Origin: Bradyrhizobium diazoefficiens
GTDB lineage: Bacteria > Pseudomonadota > Alphaproteobacteria > Rhizobiales > Xanthobacteraceae
Reading direction: 5' to 3'
Assembly (NCBI RefSeq): GCF_016616885.1
Contig: NZ_CP067102.1
Location: 868,001 to 932,000, forward strand
DNA: 64,000 nt
In this document: positions 7,675 to 14,763 of the stretch, in pieces
Layout of the letters: every line of letters begins with the position of its first letter
Position numbering within the stretch: position 1 is the first letter of the stretch
Program-made: the position numbers and the translations under genes
Notes under the pieces: model-generated
Told to the model about the DNA's origin: nothing
What the model saw: only the letters and a program-made list of their open reading frames with translations
Database searches by the model: none

Positions 7675-9225
7675 TCACTTGTCGAGCCATGCGTCCTTGA
7701 AGCCGTCATTGACCCCGATCCCCGTGGTGATCAGGTTCTTGACCTTGCAGCGGGTGATGGTCGGGAATTGCAGCTCGAGCATCCAGGCCACCGGCACGTC
7801 CTCGACCAGGATCTTCTGCGCCTTCTCGTAGATCTCCTTGCGCTTGGAGTCCGGCGTTGCGACCGCGCCGTCGGCAAACAGCTTGTCGATCTCGGGGTTG
7901 GAGTAGCCCTCGACGTTGTTGAACACCTGGCCCTTGGCGATGGCGCTGGAGACGTAGTTGCGCCCCACCCCGAGCGCGGGATCGCCGTACTGGTAGAGAT
8001 AGGTGAAGGCGATGTCGTAATCCCAGTCGCCGATCTTCTGGTTGCCGCCGGCGACGTCGGTCGAGATCGTCTCGATGTTCATGCCGACGTCCACGAGGTT
8101 CTGCTTCACGGCTTCACCCCAGCGCTGCCAGGTCTCGCCATAGGCGAGCGGCAGGATGCGGATCTTCTCGCCCTTGTAGCCGGCTTCCTTCAGCAGCGCT
8201 TTGGCCTTGGCCGGATCGTAAGCGTATTTCGGCACGTCGTCGGTGTAGTACTTGATGGTCGAGGCCGACGGACCGGTTGCGACCTTGCCGAGCCCGTTCC
8301 AGATCACGTCCTTGGCGAAGTCGCGGTCGATCGCATACATCACCGCCTGCCGCACCCGCTTGTCCGCGAGCGGCCCCTGGCGGTTGTTCAGCCACAGCCA
8401 GGCCAGCGGCGAGAAGAACTCCCAGCCGGCACCGGTGACGCAGGTGTCCTTCAGCTTGGACAGCCGCGGCACGTCGAAATTCTCGACCGAGCCGCCGGGC
8501 AGCACGTCGACCTTGCCGGTCTCATAGGCCACCGAACGCGCTGCGGCGTCGGGGATGATCTGCCAGTAGATCTCGTCGATATAGGGTTTGCCCTTCTCGT
8601 AATAGTTCGGGTTCTTGACCAGCCGGATGAACGAGCCCTTCTGCCATTCCTTGAACATGAAGGGGCCGGTGCCGACAGGCGCGTTGTTGTAGGGGTTGGT
8701 CTTCCAGTCGGTGCCGTCATAGAGATGCTTCGGCACCATCGGCATCGAGCCGACCTCGAAGATGCCCAGGAACGGGCCGAACGGCTGCTTCAGCGTGAAG
8801 ACAACAGTGTAATCGTCGGGCGCCTCGACCTTGTCGACCTGCGCGAGGTTGTTGCGGGCACGCGCATGGGTCTGCTTCAGCATCTCGACCGAGAACAGCA
8901 CGTCAGCCGCGGTGAAGGGCTTGCCGTCATGCCAGGTGACGCCCTTCCTGAGCTTGAAGGTGTAGGTCTTGGCGTCCTCGCTGACGTTCCAGCTCTCGGC
9001 GAGCTCCGGAAGCGGCTCGAGCTTGGGGCTATAACGCAGCAAGCCCTCGAAGATGTTGCCCGACACCATCTGGGTCGGACCGTTCTGGATCATCGCAAGC
9101 ATCAGGCCGGGCGGCTCGGGCTGGATCACCGCATTGATCACACCCCCTGTCTTCGGCTCTTGCGCCAGCGCCGAGGCCGTGAGGCCGCAAGCCAGGAGGA
9201 GACCAAGCAACACTCGTTTCGACAT
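7675..9225 (-). CDS. Peptide-type ABC transporter substrate-binding protein (SBP_bac_5)
   Basis: The 516-residue protein has a clear signal peptide (MSKRVLLGLLLACGLTASAL, cleavage near ALAQ) and the three-lobed family 5 binding-protein fold. Typical segments are NIFEGLLRYSPKLEPLPELA, the WHDGKPFTAADV motif, PVGTGPFMFKEW and DKRVRQAVMYAIDRD. Such proteins capture di- or oligopeptides, opines, nickel or other solutes in the periplasm. It is the first gene of the operon and is divergent from a TetR regulator that may control it. No lipobox cysteine is seen, so it is probably soluble. The ligand cannot be predicted with confidence. Confidence 0.93.
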   Translation of the reverse strand: MSKRVLLGLLLACGLTASALAQEPKTGGVINAVIQPEPPGLMLAMIQNGPTQMVSGNIFEGLLRYSPKLEPLPELAESWNVSEDAKTYTFKLRKGVTWHDGKPFTAADVLFSVEMLKQTHARARNNLAQVDKVEAPDDYTVVFTLKQPFGPFLGIFEVGSMPMVPKHLYDGTDWKTNPYNNAPVGTGPFMFKEWQKGSFIRLVKNPNYYEKGKPYIDEIYWQIIPDAAARSVAYETGKVDVLPGGSVENFDVPRLSKLKDTCVTGAGWEFFSPLAWLWLNNRQGPLADKRVRQAVMYAIDRDFAKDVIWNGLGKVATGPSASTIKYYTDDVPKYAYDPAKAKALLKEAGYKGEKIRILPLAYGETWQRWGEAVKQNLVDVGMNIETISTDVAGGNQKIGDWDYDIAFTYLYQYGDPALGVGRNYVSSAIAKGQVFNNVEGYSNPEIDKLFADGAVATPDSKRKEIYEKAQKILVEDVPVAWMLELQFPTITRCKVKNLITTGIGVNDGFKDAWLDK

Positions 9226-9418
9226 CTCGTATCTTTCTCAAGCGAGACCAGCCGTCAGCGCTTCGCAACGTTCTCGCGCGCGAAGCGGCGGCCGGCTCAT
9301 CCCAGTCCCCATCCACCATTGAGGCTCACACAGTCCCATTCCGCGCCGCAAGATGAAAGTCTCGACAGTGTTCGCACAAAAAATGTACAGCGCGTCCTGT
9401 TTTCACTTGATTCATTGT

Positions 9419-9435
9419 CTTGTCACGGAGACAAG
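9419..9435. promoter_or_regulatory. Inverted repeat, candidate operator of the TetR regulator
   Basis: CTTGTC and GACAAG flank a 5-bp spacer (ACGGA), immediately upstream of the TetR-family start codon at 9443. A perfect short palindrome at this position is typical of TetR autoregulation, and the same region must contain the promoters for both divergent genes. This is inferred from position and symmetry only. Confidence 0.45.
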
Positions 9436-9442
9436 TCGGCTC

Positions 9443-10075
9443 ATGGACAACGCCACACGCTCCGAACGATCCCGCAATGCTGCACTCGATGCGGCGCTTG
9501 CGATCATTGCGCGCGACGGACCCGGCCGGCTAACGCTCGACGCGATCGCGCGCGAGAGCGGCCTAAGCAAGGGCGGCGTGATGCATCAATTCCGCACCAA
9601 GCAGGCGGTGCTGAAGGCGCTGCTGGAGCGGCAGATGACGCATTTCGCGGAGTTCACTAGTCGCTACATGGCGACGGCACGCGAAGTTTCGGAACAGCCC
9701 GAGCTGGCTGCGCAACTCGCGACAGTGCGTGAGGCGAGCGTCCAGCCGAATTCGGCAGCGCTTGGCGTGCTCGCGGCGATGGTCGAGGATCCCAGCCTGA
9801 TGGAACTGCCGCGTGCGGCTGATGTCGAGATCATCAAGGCCATCAAGGCCGAGGCGAGTGATCCGGATCTCGCCTTGTTGCGCTGGGCGGCGGCGAGGGG
9901 ATTGCTGTTGAGCGGACTGTTCGGGATGTCGCCGCTTGGCAAGGACGAGCATCAGCGGCTGTTCAAGCGTCTAATGGACGACAGCCAGTGGAATACGCTG
10001 GAGAAGCCCGTCAGGCAGCGTGCCGTCAAGGCGGCGCCGGCGGCAAAGGCCGCAACGCCGCGCAAGCGCGCCTGA
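9443..10075 (+). CDS. TetR-family transcriptional regulator
   Basis: The N-terminal 60 residues form a TetR DNA-binding domain: ALDAALAIIARDGPGRLTLD, then AIARESGLSKGGVMHQFRTK. The remaining 140 residues resemble the TetR_C ligand domain seen with this HTH type, ending in an Ala/Lys/Arg-rich tail (VKAAPAAKAATPRKRA). ATG 9443 is chosen because it directly precedes the HTH; the longer in-frame version has no homology-like character and would include the palindrome at 9419. It is divergent from the peptide-type ABC operon, so it is the likely local regulator of that transporter. The ligand is unknown. Confidence 0.9.
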   Translation: MDNATRSERSRNAALDAALAIIARDGPGRLTLDAIARESGLSKGGVMHQFRTKQAVLKALLERQMTHFAEFTSRYMATAREVSEQPELAAQLATVREASVQPNSAALGVLAAMVEDPSLMELPRAADVEIIKAIKAEASDPDLALLRWAAARGLLLSGLFGMSPLGKDEHQRLFKRLMDDSQWNTLEKPVRQRAVKAAPAAKAATPRKRA

Positions 10076-10158
10076 TTCAACGTTAACAACCTCCAACCAA
10101 TCGCTGCCTAAAACCGCGTCTGCGGCCAAATGCGCCAGCGGTCAATTTTGCACTTTAC

Positions 10159-10176
10159 AAACCGCCTGGTCGGTTT
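10159..10176. promoter_or_regulatory. TetR-type palindromic operator candidate
   Basis: AAACCG-CCTGGT-CGGTTT is an 18-bp inverted repeat matching the general ACCGnnnnGTCGGT-like half-sites bound by many TetR/AcrR regulators. It is followed by TATAAAC and lies 150 bp upstream of the DUF3313 lipoprotein gene. The neighbouring TetR regulator is a candidate binder, but its own upstream palindrome (CTTGTC/GACAAG) differs in sequence, so another regulator may act here. Confidence 0.4.
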
Positions 10177-10197
10177 ATAAACGGAAACACTGAGGCG

Positions 10198-10287
10198 GCC
10201 CAAGGCAACTGACATGGCCCCGGACGAAGCCTTGGGCTGGCAAAGGTGAACGCCGCAGCCGCGTCTGGTCCCAAACGCGGCTGCGGC
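10198..10287 (+). other. Structured leader: two strong hairpins upstream of the DUF3313 gene
   Basis: Hairpin 1 pairs GCCCAAGGC (10198-10206) with GCCTTGGGC (10229-10237). Hairpin 2 pairs GCCGCAGCCGCGT (10252-10264) with ACGCGGCTGCGGC (10275-10287), a perfect 13-bp stem with a 10-nt loop. Neither is followed by a T-run. They end 39 nt before the ATG at 10327, so they would fold in the 5' untranslated mRNA. A role in transcript stability or attenuation is possible; a terminator for the TetR gene is an alternative for either hairpin. Confidence 0.55.
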
Positions 10288-10326
10288 CGCCCTTGCCGTT
10301 CGACAAGTCGCAAGAGGAGTTCTGAA

Positions 10327-10989
10327 ATGGATCGCTCGATCGCTCTGCGCGGTCTGGGAACGCTGATGCTTGGCACGGCCGTGGCCGGCTGCGCCTCGGT
10401 TGTGCCCGTGCCCTATTCGGAGATGGCGTCGTCCGCCTACATGGTGCCCGACAAGTCGGATGCCTCCGGCCGCGTGCCCTACCGCTATTCCACGCCAGTC
10501 GACTGGCGCGCCTATAATAAAGTGATCCTCGATCCGGTCGTGGTCTACCGCGGCAAGGATCACCAGTTCGGCGACATGTCCGACAAGGACAAGGCGACGC
10601 TGGCCGCTTATATGCAAACCCGTTTTGCCGAGCGGCTGCGCGGACGCTTCGCACTCGTGCGCGAGCGCGGACCGGAGACGCTGCGGATCAGGCTGACGCT
10701 GACCGGTGCCGTCACCAATACCCCGGTGCTCGGCACGCTCTCCCGCTTCGACATGGCGGGCGCCGTCTACAACGGCGTGCAGGCCGCGCGCGACGGCGAG
10801 GGCACCTTGACCGGCTCGGTCATTTACGGCGTCGAGATCTTCGACGCTGCGACCGCGCGCCTGCTCTCCGCCTACGTCACCAAGCAATACCCCGGCGCCT
10901 ACGACATCAAGGCCAGCGTCGGCGCGCTCGCGGCCGCCAATGCCGGCGTCGATAAGGGCGCCGATGCGCTGATGGCGCAACTGAACTGA
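10327..10989 (+). CDS. DUF3313-like outer-membrane/periplasmic lipoprotein
   Basis: This 220-residue protein begins with a signal sequence ending in a lipobox (TAVAGC, cysteine at about residue 21), so it should be lipid-anchored. The body resembles the DUF3313 family: DWRAYNKVILDPVVVYRG, then ERLRGRFALVRERGPETLRI, then a C-terminal Ala/Gly-rich helix. Members are small envelope lipoproteins of unknown function. ATG 10327 is chosen because AAGAGGAG precedes it. It is followed after 32 bp by the DUF2147 gene on the same strand, a plausible two-gene unit. Upstream lie a TetR-type palindrome and two hairpins. Confidence 0.8.
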   Translation: MDRSIALRGLGTLMLGTAVAGCASVVPVPYSEMASSAYMVPDKSDASGRVPYRYSTPVDWRAYNKVILDPVVVYRGKDHQFGDMSDKDKATLAAYMQTRFAERLRGRFALVRERGPETLRIRLTLTGAVTNTPVLGTLSRFDMAGAVYNGVQAARDGEGTLTGSVIYGVEIFDAATARLLSAYVTKQYPGAYDIKASVGALAAANAGVDKGADALMAQLN

Positions 10990-11021
10990 CGCCGCAATCC
11001 TCCCAACGAAAGGAGCCGCTG

Positions 11022-11591
11022 ATGAACTTTGTCCTTCGCTTCGTGCTGCGCGTCGCCATCACCGTCGTGATGATGATTTTGGGTGGCCGCGCCGGCGCCG
11101 TCACGCCCAACGATCCGAGCGGCACCTGGCTCGTCGAGGACGGCCGCGCACGCATTCGGCTCGAGCGCTGCGGGCCGACGCGCGACCGCATCTGCGGCTT
11201 CATCGTCTGGATGAAGGAGCCGGCCGACAAGCGCGGCCAGCCTCATCGCGACAAGGAAAATCCCGACCCCGACAAGCGCGCCCGCGCCCTGCTCGGCCAC
11301 CAGTTGATCATGGGCCTGCAGGCGACGACCGATGGTCGGTTCGCCGGCGATATCTACAATGCCGAGGACGGCAAGTTCTATTCGGTCTCGCTGTGGCGCG
11401 AATCCGCCGACCGCCTCAAGCTCAAGGGTTGTCTGATCAAGCTGTTGTGCCAGACCCAGACCTGGCACCAGACCCTTGACGCCCAGCCCGGCCAGCTCAT
11501 CGGCCTCACCGGCGATCTCAATGGTCCCCGCGCCGACAAGGAATGGGCGCAAGTGCCGCCGCCGAAGGCGATCCAGGCCAAGGCGAAATAG
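11022..11591 (+). CDS. DUF2147 domain secreted protein
   Basis: The 189-residue protein has an N-terminal hydrophobic segment (FVLRVAITVVMMILGGRAGA) that is a signal peptide or anchor. Then comes a DUF2147-like beta-barrel module: GTWLVEDGRARIRLERCG, ICGFIVWMKEP, GDIYNAEDGKFYSVSLWRES, LKLKGCL. Such proteins are exported and of unknown function, with a calycin-like fold. An AAGGAG sequence precedes the ATG. Four cysteines in the mature part could form disulfides. It probably shares a transcript with the preceding lipoprotein gene. Confidence 0.8.
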   Translation: MNFVLRFVLRVAITVVMMILGGRAGAVTPNDPSGTWLVEDGRARIRLERCGPTRDRICGFIVWMKEPADKRGQPHRDKENPDPDKRARALLGHQLIMGLQATTDGRFAGDIYNAEDGKFYSVSLWRESADRLKLKGCLIKLLCQTQTWHQTLDAQPGQLIGLTGDLNGPRADKEWAQVPPPKAIQAKAK

Positions 11592-11611
11592 GGGCGCCAC
11601 GCCGAATTCCT

Positions 11612-13162
11612 TCATCTCAGGCCAGCGCGCCGAAATCCTTCCAGATAGTGCTCGCGGTCCGCGTCATTGGCCCATGGCAGCTGCGTTGCGATCCAGTCCA
11701 GTGAGATATTGGGCTGGGTGCGGCGGAGCTCTCCCAGCGCCATGTCCGCAAGCGCGCTGTCGCCGGTCATGCCGGCGGAGACGGCGAGCACGCGATAGGC
11801 GCCGGTGAGATCGCCGCGATGGCGGATTGCCTCGCGCGCCAGCGCGACGGCCTCGTCATATTGCCGCTCGGTGAAGCGCGCATAGCCGGCGATGCCGTAA
11901 TAGATCGCCAGCGACGGATCGCGCGGTGAGAGCCTGATCGCCTTTTGCGCCGCCTCGAACGAATCGCCGGGGCGCCCGGCATAGGACAGCGCCAGTGCGT
12001 AATAGCCCTGCGCCAGCGAAAAGTTCGGATTGAGCGCGAGCGCCTGCTCGAATTCGGACAGCGCGTCCGCAAGCCGGCTGGTCGAGAAGCAGACGCTGCC
12101 GAGCGCGGCATGGGCCCAGGCATTCTCGTGATCGCAGCGCATTGCGGCGAGCGCGGCGCTCTCCGCGATCGGCGCCGTCGTGGCGAGCTCGGCCCAGCCC
12201 AGATGCACGCCGAACATGTGGCTTGCCGCCAGCACCGCCAGCGCCTGGCCGTAATCCGGATCGATCGCGATGGCGCGCTCGAGCAGTTTCTGCGCCGCGG
12301 CGTGGTCCTGCGGCGTGATCCGCCAGTAATGCGACAGCGCCTGCATCAATAGGTCCCAGGCATCCAGGCTCGACGGTGGCTTGCGATGCGTGCGAAAATT
12401 CTCCGCGGCGTGGATCTGCGGCTCGATCGCCGCGACGATGCGCTCGGTGATCTCGTCCTGTACGGCGAAGACGTCGACCAGCTCGCGGTCGTAGCGCTCG
12501 GCCCAGAGATGACCGCCGGTGGTGGCGTCGTTGAGCTGCGCGGTGATGCGCACGCGGTTGTCCACCTTGCGCACGCTGCCCTCGACGACGTAGCGGACGC
12601 CGAGCTCCTCGGCGATCTGCTTGAGGTGGACCGCGCGTCCCTTGTAGGTGAAGGACGAGTTGCGGGCGATCACGATGAACCAGCGCTGCTTCGACAGCGC
12701 GGTGAGGATGTCCTCGCTGATCCCGTCGCCGAAATATTCCTGGGCGGGATCGCCGCTCATGTTCTCGAAGGCGAGCACCGCGATGCCCGGCCGGTCGGTT
12801 GCGGCGCGCGGGGAACCCCGTGCGACCTCGGCCGGAACAGTCTTGGCTGTCACGTCTTCCCGGACTTCGCCGACGAAGCGAAAGCCCTTGCGCGGAATCG
12901 TCTTGATCATCCGCTGCGTCGCGCCGTCGTCGCCGAGGGCCTTGCGCGCGGCGTTGATCCGGCTGTTCAGCGCGGAATCCGAGACGATGCGATCGCTCCA
13001 GATCTGGCTGATCAGGTCATCCTTGCTGACCACACGGGCGCGCTCCGCGACGAGATAAAGCAGCAGGTCGAACACCTGCGGCTGCAGCGGCACGGTCGTC
13101 CCGGCGCAGGTCAGTTCGCGCAGGTCGCCGTCGAGCACGTTGTTTTCAAAGAGAAATCGCAC
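11612..13162 (-). CDS. Winged-helix / TolB_N-like / TPR regulatory protein (copy 1)
   Basis: The 516-residue protein has three parts. Residues 1-100 are an OmpR/PhoB-type winged helix (LQPQVFDLLLYLVAERARVV, SKDDLISQIWSDRIVS, RKGFRFVG) like CadC and other one-component regulators. Residues 125-265 form the TolB_N/FlgO-like domain (IAVLAFENMSGDPAQEYFGD, RYVVEGSVRKVDNRVRITAQ). The rest is a string of TPR-type helices (ALNPNFSLAQGYYAL). No transmembrane helix or cyclase catalytic residues are seen. It is paralogous over its full length to the protein at 14764. The start sits 7 bp from two 22-bp direct repeats and is divergent from the MddA-like gene, suggesting autoregulation and control of that gene. 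Confidence 0.88.
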   Translation of the reverse strand: MRFLFENNVLDGDLRELTCAGTTVPLQPQVFDLLLYLVAERARVVSKDDLISQIWSDRIVSDSALNSRINAARKALGDDGATQRMIKTIPRKGFRFVGEVREDVTAKTVPAEVARGSPRAATDRPGIAVLAFENMSGDPAQEYFGDGISEDILTALSKQRWFIVIARNSSFTYKGRAVHLKQIAEELGVRYVVEGSVRKVDNRVRITAQLNDATTGGHLWAERYDRELVDVFAVQDEITERIVAAIEPQIHAAENFRTHRKPPSSLDAWDLLMQALSHYWRITPQDHAAAQKLLERAIAIDPDYGQALAVLAASHMFGVHLGWAELATTAPIAESAALAAMRCDHENAWAHAALGSVCFSTSRLADALSEFEQALALNPNFSLAQGYYALALSYAGRPGDSFEAAQKAIRLSPRDPSLAIYYGIAGYARFTERQYDEAVALAREAIRHRGDLTGAYRVLAVSAGMTGDSALADMALGELRRTQPNISLDWIATQLPWANDADREHYLEGFRRAGLR

Positions 13163-13168
13163 GTTTCT

Positions 13169-13212
13169 GTCGTCTCAAGCAAAAATCAAAGTCGTCTCAG
13201 GCGAAAATCAAC
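13169..13212. promoter_or_regulatory. Tandem 22-bp direct repeats between divergent genes
   Basis: Two abutting 22-bp copies (GTCGTCTCAAGCAAAAATCA start; GTCGTCTCAGGCGAAAATCA start) differ at 3 of 22 positions. A 22-bp period is two DNA turns, the arrangement bound by head-to-tail OmpR/PhoB-type winged helices. The repeats lie between the winged-helix regulator start (13162, minus) and the MddA-like start (13296, plus). An operator role is inference from spacing and place. Confidence 0.55.
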
Positions 13213-13295
13213 CGTCCGCGAAAGTCTTCCGCCGTCCGGTCCGGCATGGTGCAGAGACCAAACGGTGTCGATGCCTCGGCACAACGGAGCTTTCT

Positions 13296-14084
13296 ATGAC
13301 CCAACTCGATCATCAGGTTCATTCCATTGGCCCGGAGGTTGCGGGCTCACGCATTTTCAAGTTCATCGCCTTTCTTTACGGAATTGCGGCGTATCTCGTT
13401 TTTTTCGTTACGATTGTCTACGCGATCGGCTTTGTGATGGGGCTGGTGGTGCCGAAGACCATCGACACCGGGCCCGACACGCCGACCGCCGAAGCCGTGA
13501 TCATCAATCTGCTGCTGATGACGCTGTTCGCCGTTCAACACAGCGTGATGGCGCGCCAGCGCTTCAAGGCGTGGTGGACGCAATTCGTCCCCAAGCCGGT
13601 CGAGCGCTCGACCTATGTGCTGTTCGCGAGCCTGTCATTGCTCCTCCTGTTCTGGCAGTGGCGCCCGTTGCCGTCGGTCATATGGGACGTCGCCAATCCG
13701 GATCTTGCAGTGACCCTGGTCACGCTGTCGTTCGCGGGCTGGGTGCTGGTGCTCACCTCGACCTTCATCATCAATCATTTCGAATTGTTCGGATTGCATC
13801 AGGTGACCAACCATCTCGTCGGCAAAGAGGCCTCGCCGCCGCAGTTCAAGACGCCGCTGCTCTACAAATTCATTCGTCATCCGATCTATCTCGGCTTCAT
13901 CATCGCCTTCTGGGCGGCGCCGACCATGACCGCAGGCCATCTGCTGTTTGCGGCCGTGACCACGGCCTACATCTTCGTCGGCATCGCGCTGGAGGAGCAC
14001 GATCTCGTCGACCTCTTCGGCGACGAATACCAGCAGTACAAACAACGGGTGTCGATGCTTATTCCCTGGCGCCGGTCAGTCTAG
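13296..14084 (+). CDS. MddA-like membrane methyltransferase (methanethiol S-methyltransferase / NnrU-isoprenylcysteine methyltransferase superfamily)
   Basis: The 262-residue membrane protein has about five to six transmembrane segments and the C-terminal superfamily motif KFIRHPIYLGFIIAFWAAP, followed by ALEEHDLVDLFGDEYQQYKQ. This is the SAM-binding signature of the isoprenylcysteine carboxyl methyltransferase fold. Overall size, the N-terminal AFLYGIAAYLVFFVTIVYAI segment and the LFAVQHSVMARQRFK motif match MddA, which methylates methanethiol to dimethyl sulfide in soil bacteria including Bradyrhizobium. ATG 13296 is preceded by CGGAG. Other thiol acceptors or an NnrU-like role remain possible. 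Regulation by the divergent winged-helix protein is likely. Confidence 0.75.
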   Translation: MTQLDHQVHSIGPEVAGSRIFKFIAFLYGIAAYLVFFVTIVYAIGFVMGLVVPKTIDTGPDTPTAEAVIINLLLMTLFAVQHSVMARQRFKAWWTQFVPKPVERSTYVLFASLSLLLLFWQWRPLPSVIWDVANPDLAVTLVTLSFAGWVLVLTSTFIINHFELFGLHQVTNHLVGKEASPPQFKTPLLYKFIRHPIYLGFIIAFWAAPTMTAGHLLFAAVTTAYIFVGIALEEHDLVDLFGDEYQQYKQRVSMLIPWRRSV

Positions 14085-14101
14085 CCGCCGCGTGTTCGCT
14101 C

Positions 14102-14127
14102 GCGCGTCCGCCAATCGGAGGACGCGC
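14102..14127 (+). terminator. Hairpin downstream of the MddA-like gene
   Basis: GCGCGTCC (14102-14109) pairs perfectly with GGACGCGC (14120-14127) around a 10-nt loop, 18 bp past the stop codon. A T-run is lacking, so it is either a weak terminator or a mRNA 3' stabiliser between the methyltransferase and the GFA gene. Confidence 0.4.
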
Positions 14128-14190
14128 AGCCGGACTTCATTTGTAATCCAAGGATTTCAATCCCAATTTCCATCTCAGGAGACTACCAAG

Positions 14191-14613
14191 ATGAAACATG
14201 TCGGACACTGCTTCTGCGGCGCGGTCACGATCGAGGTCACGGGCGAACCAGCGGCGATGGGCTATTGCCATTGCCGTTCCTGCCGCTCGTGGTCGGGCGG
14301 ACCCGTGAACGCCTTCAGCCTGTGGAAGCCGGAGGCCGTCCGCATCACCGAGGGCGCGCAGCACGTCGAGACCTTTGTCAAGACGCCACTCAGCCAGCGC
14401 AAATACTGCAAGAAGTGCGGCGGTCATCTCATGACCAATCACCCGCCGCTCGATCTGATCGACGTCTTCACCGCCACCATCCCGACGCTCGCTTTCACCC
14501 CCGGCGTCCACGTCAACTATTCCGAGACGGTGCTGCCGATGCGCGACGGCCTGCCCAAGCTGAAGGATTTTCCCGCCGAGTTCGGCGGCAGCGGCGAGAT
14601 GATGCAGGAGTAA
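14191..14613 (+). CDS. GFA (CENP-V/glutathione-dependent formaldehyde-activating) family zinc protein
   Basis: This 140-residue protein carries the zinc ligands of the GFA fold: C7 and C9 in HCFCGAV, C26, C28 and C31 in GYCHCRSC, and C73 and C76 in KYCKKCGGH. GFA was named for binding glutathione in formaldehyde detoxification, but most members have no proven activity. A good AGGAG lies before ATG 14191; the longer in-frame version has no support. It follows the MddA-like gene by 106 bp on the same strand, across a hairpin, and both might deal with small sulfur or C1 compounds. That link is inference. Confidence 0.88.
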   Translation: MKHVGHCFCGAVTIEVTGEPAAMGYCHCRSCRSWSGGPVNAFSLWKPEAVRITEGAQHVETFVKTPLSQRKYCKKCGGHLMTNHPPLDLIDVFTATIPTLAFTPGVHVNYSETVLPMRDGLPKLKDFPAEFGGSGEMMQE

Positions 14614-14627
14614 GAGGCACTGCTCTT

Positions 14628-14744
14628 CCTTCTCCCCTTGTGGGAGAAGGTCGCGCGAAGCGCCGGATGAGGGGTTCTATCCACTCGCGAGACCGTTCGT
14701 GAGGACAGAAACCCCTCACCCGGCTTCCACAAGGCGAGAGGGTG
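14628..14744. repeat. Dispersed palindromic (REP-like) repeat
   Basis: It contains the CCTTCTCCCCTTGTGGGAGA hairpin, a CGCCGGATGAGGGGTT block, and a facing AAACCCCTCACCCGGC block ending in a degenerate hairpin arm. The same modules occur at 7536, 31921 and 47015. It fills most of the gap between the convergent GFA and winged-helix genes, where it may act as a bidirectional terminator. Confidence 0.8.
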
Positions 14745-14763
14745 CACCGACAACGTGGCGAGG

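Noticed and set aside
6499..9660. 1,053-codon plus-strand frame
   Set aside because: It lies antisense to the binding protein and DppB-like permease, which have clear family motifs. The frame is His/Asp/Arg/Gln-rich, as expected for the shadow of GC-rich genes.
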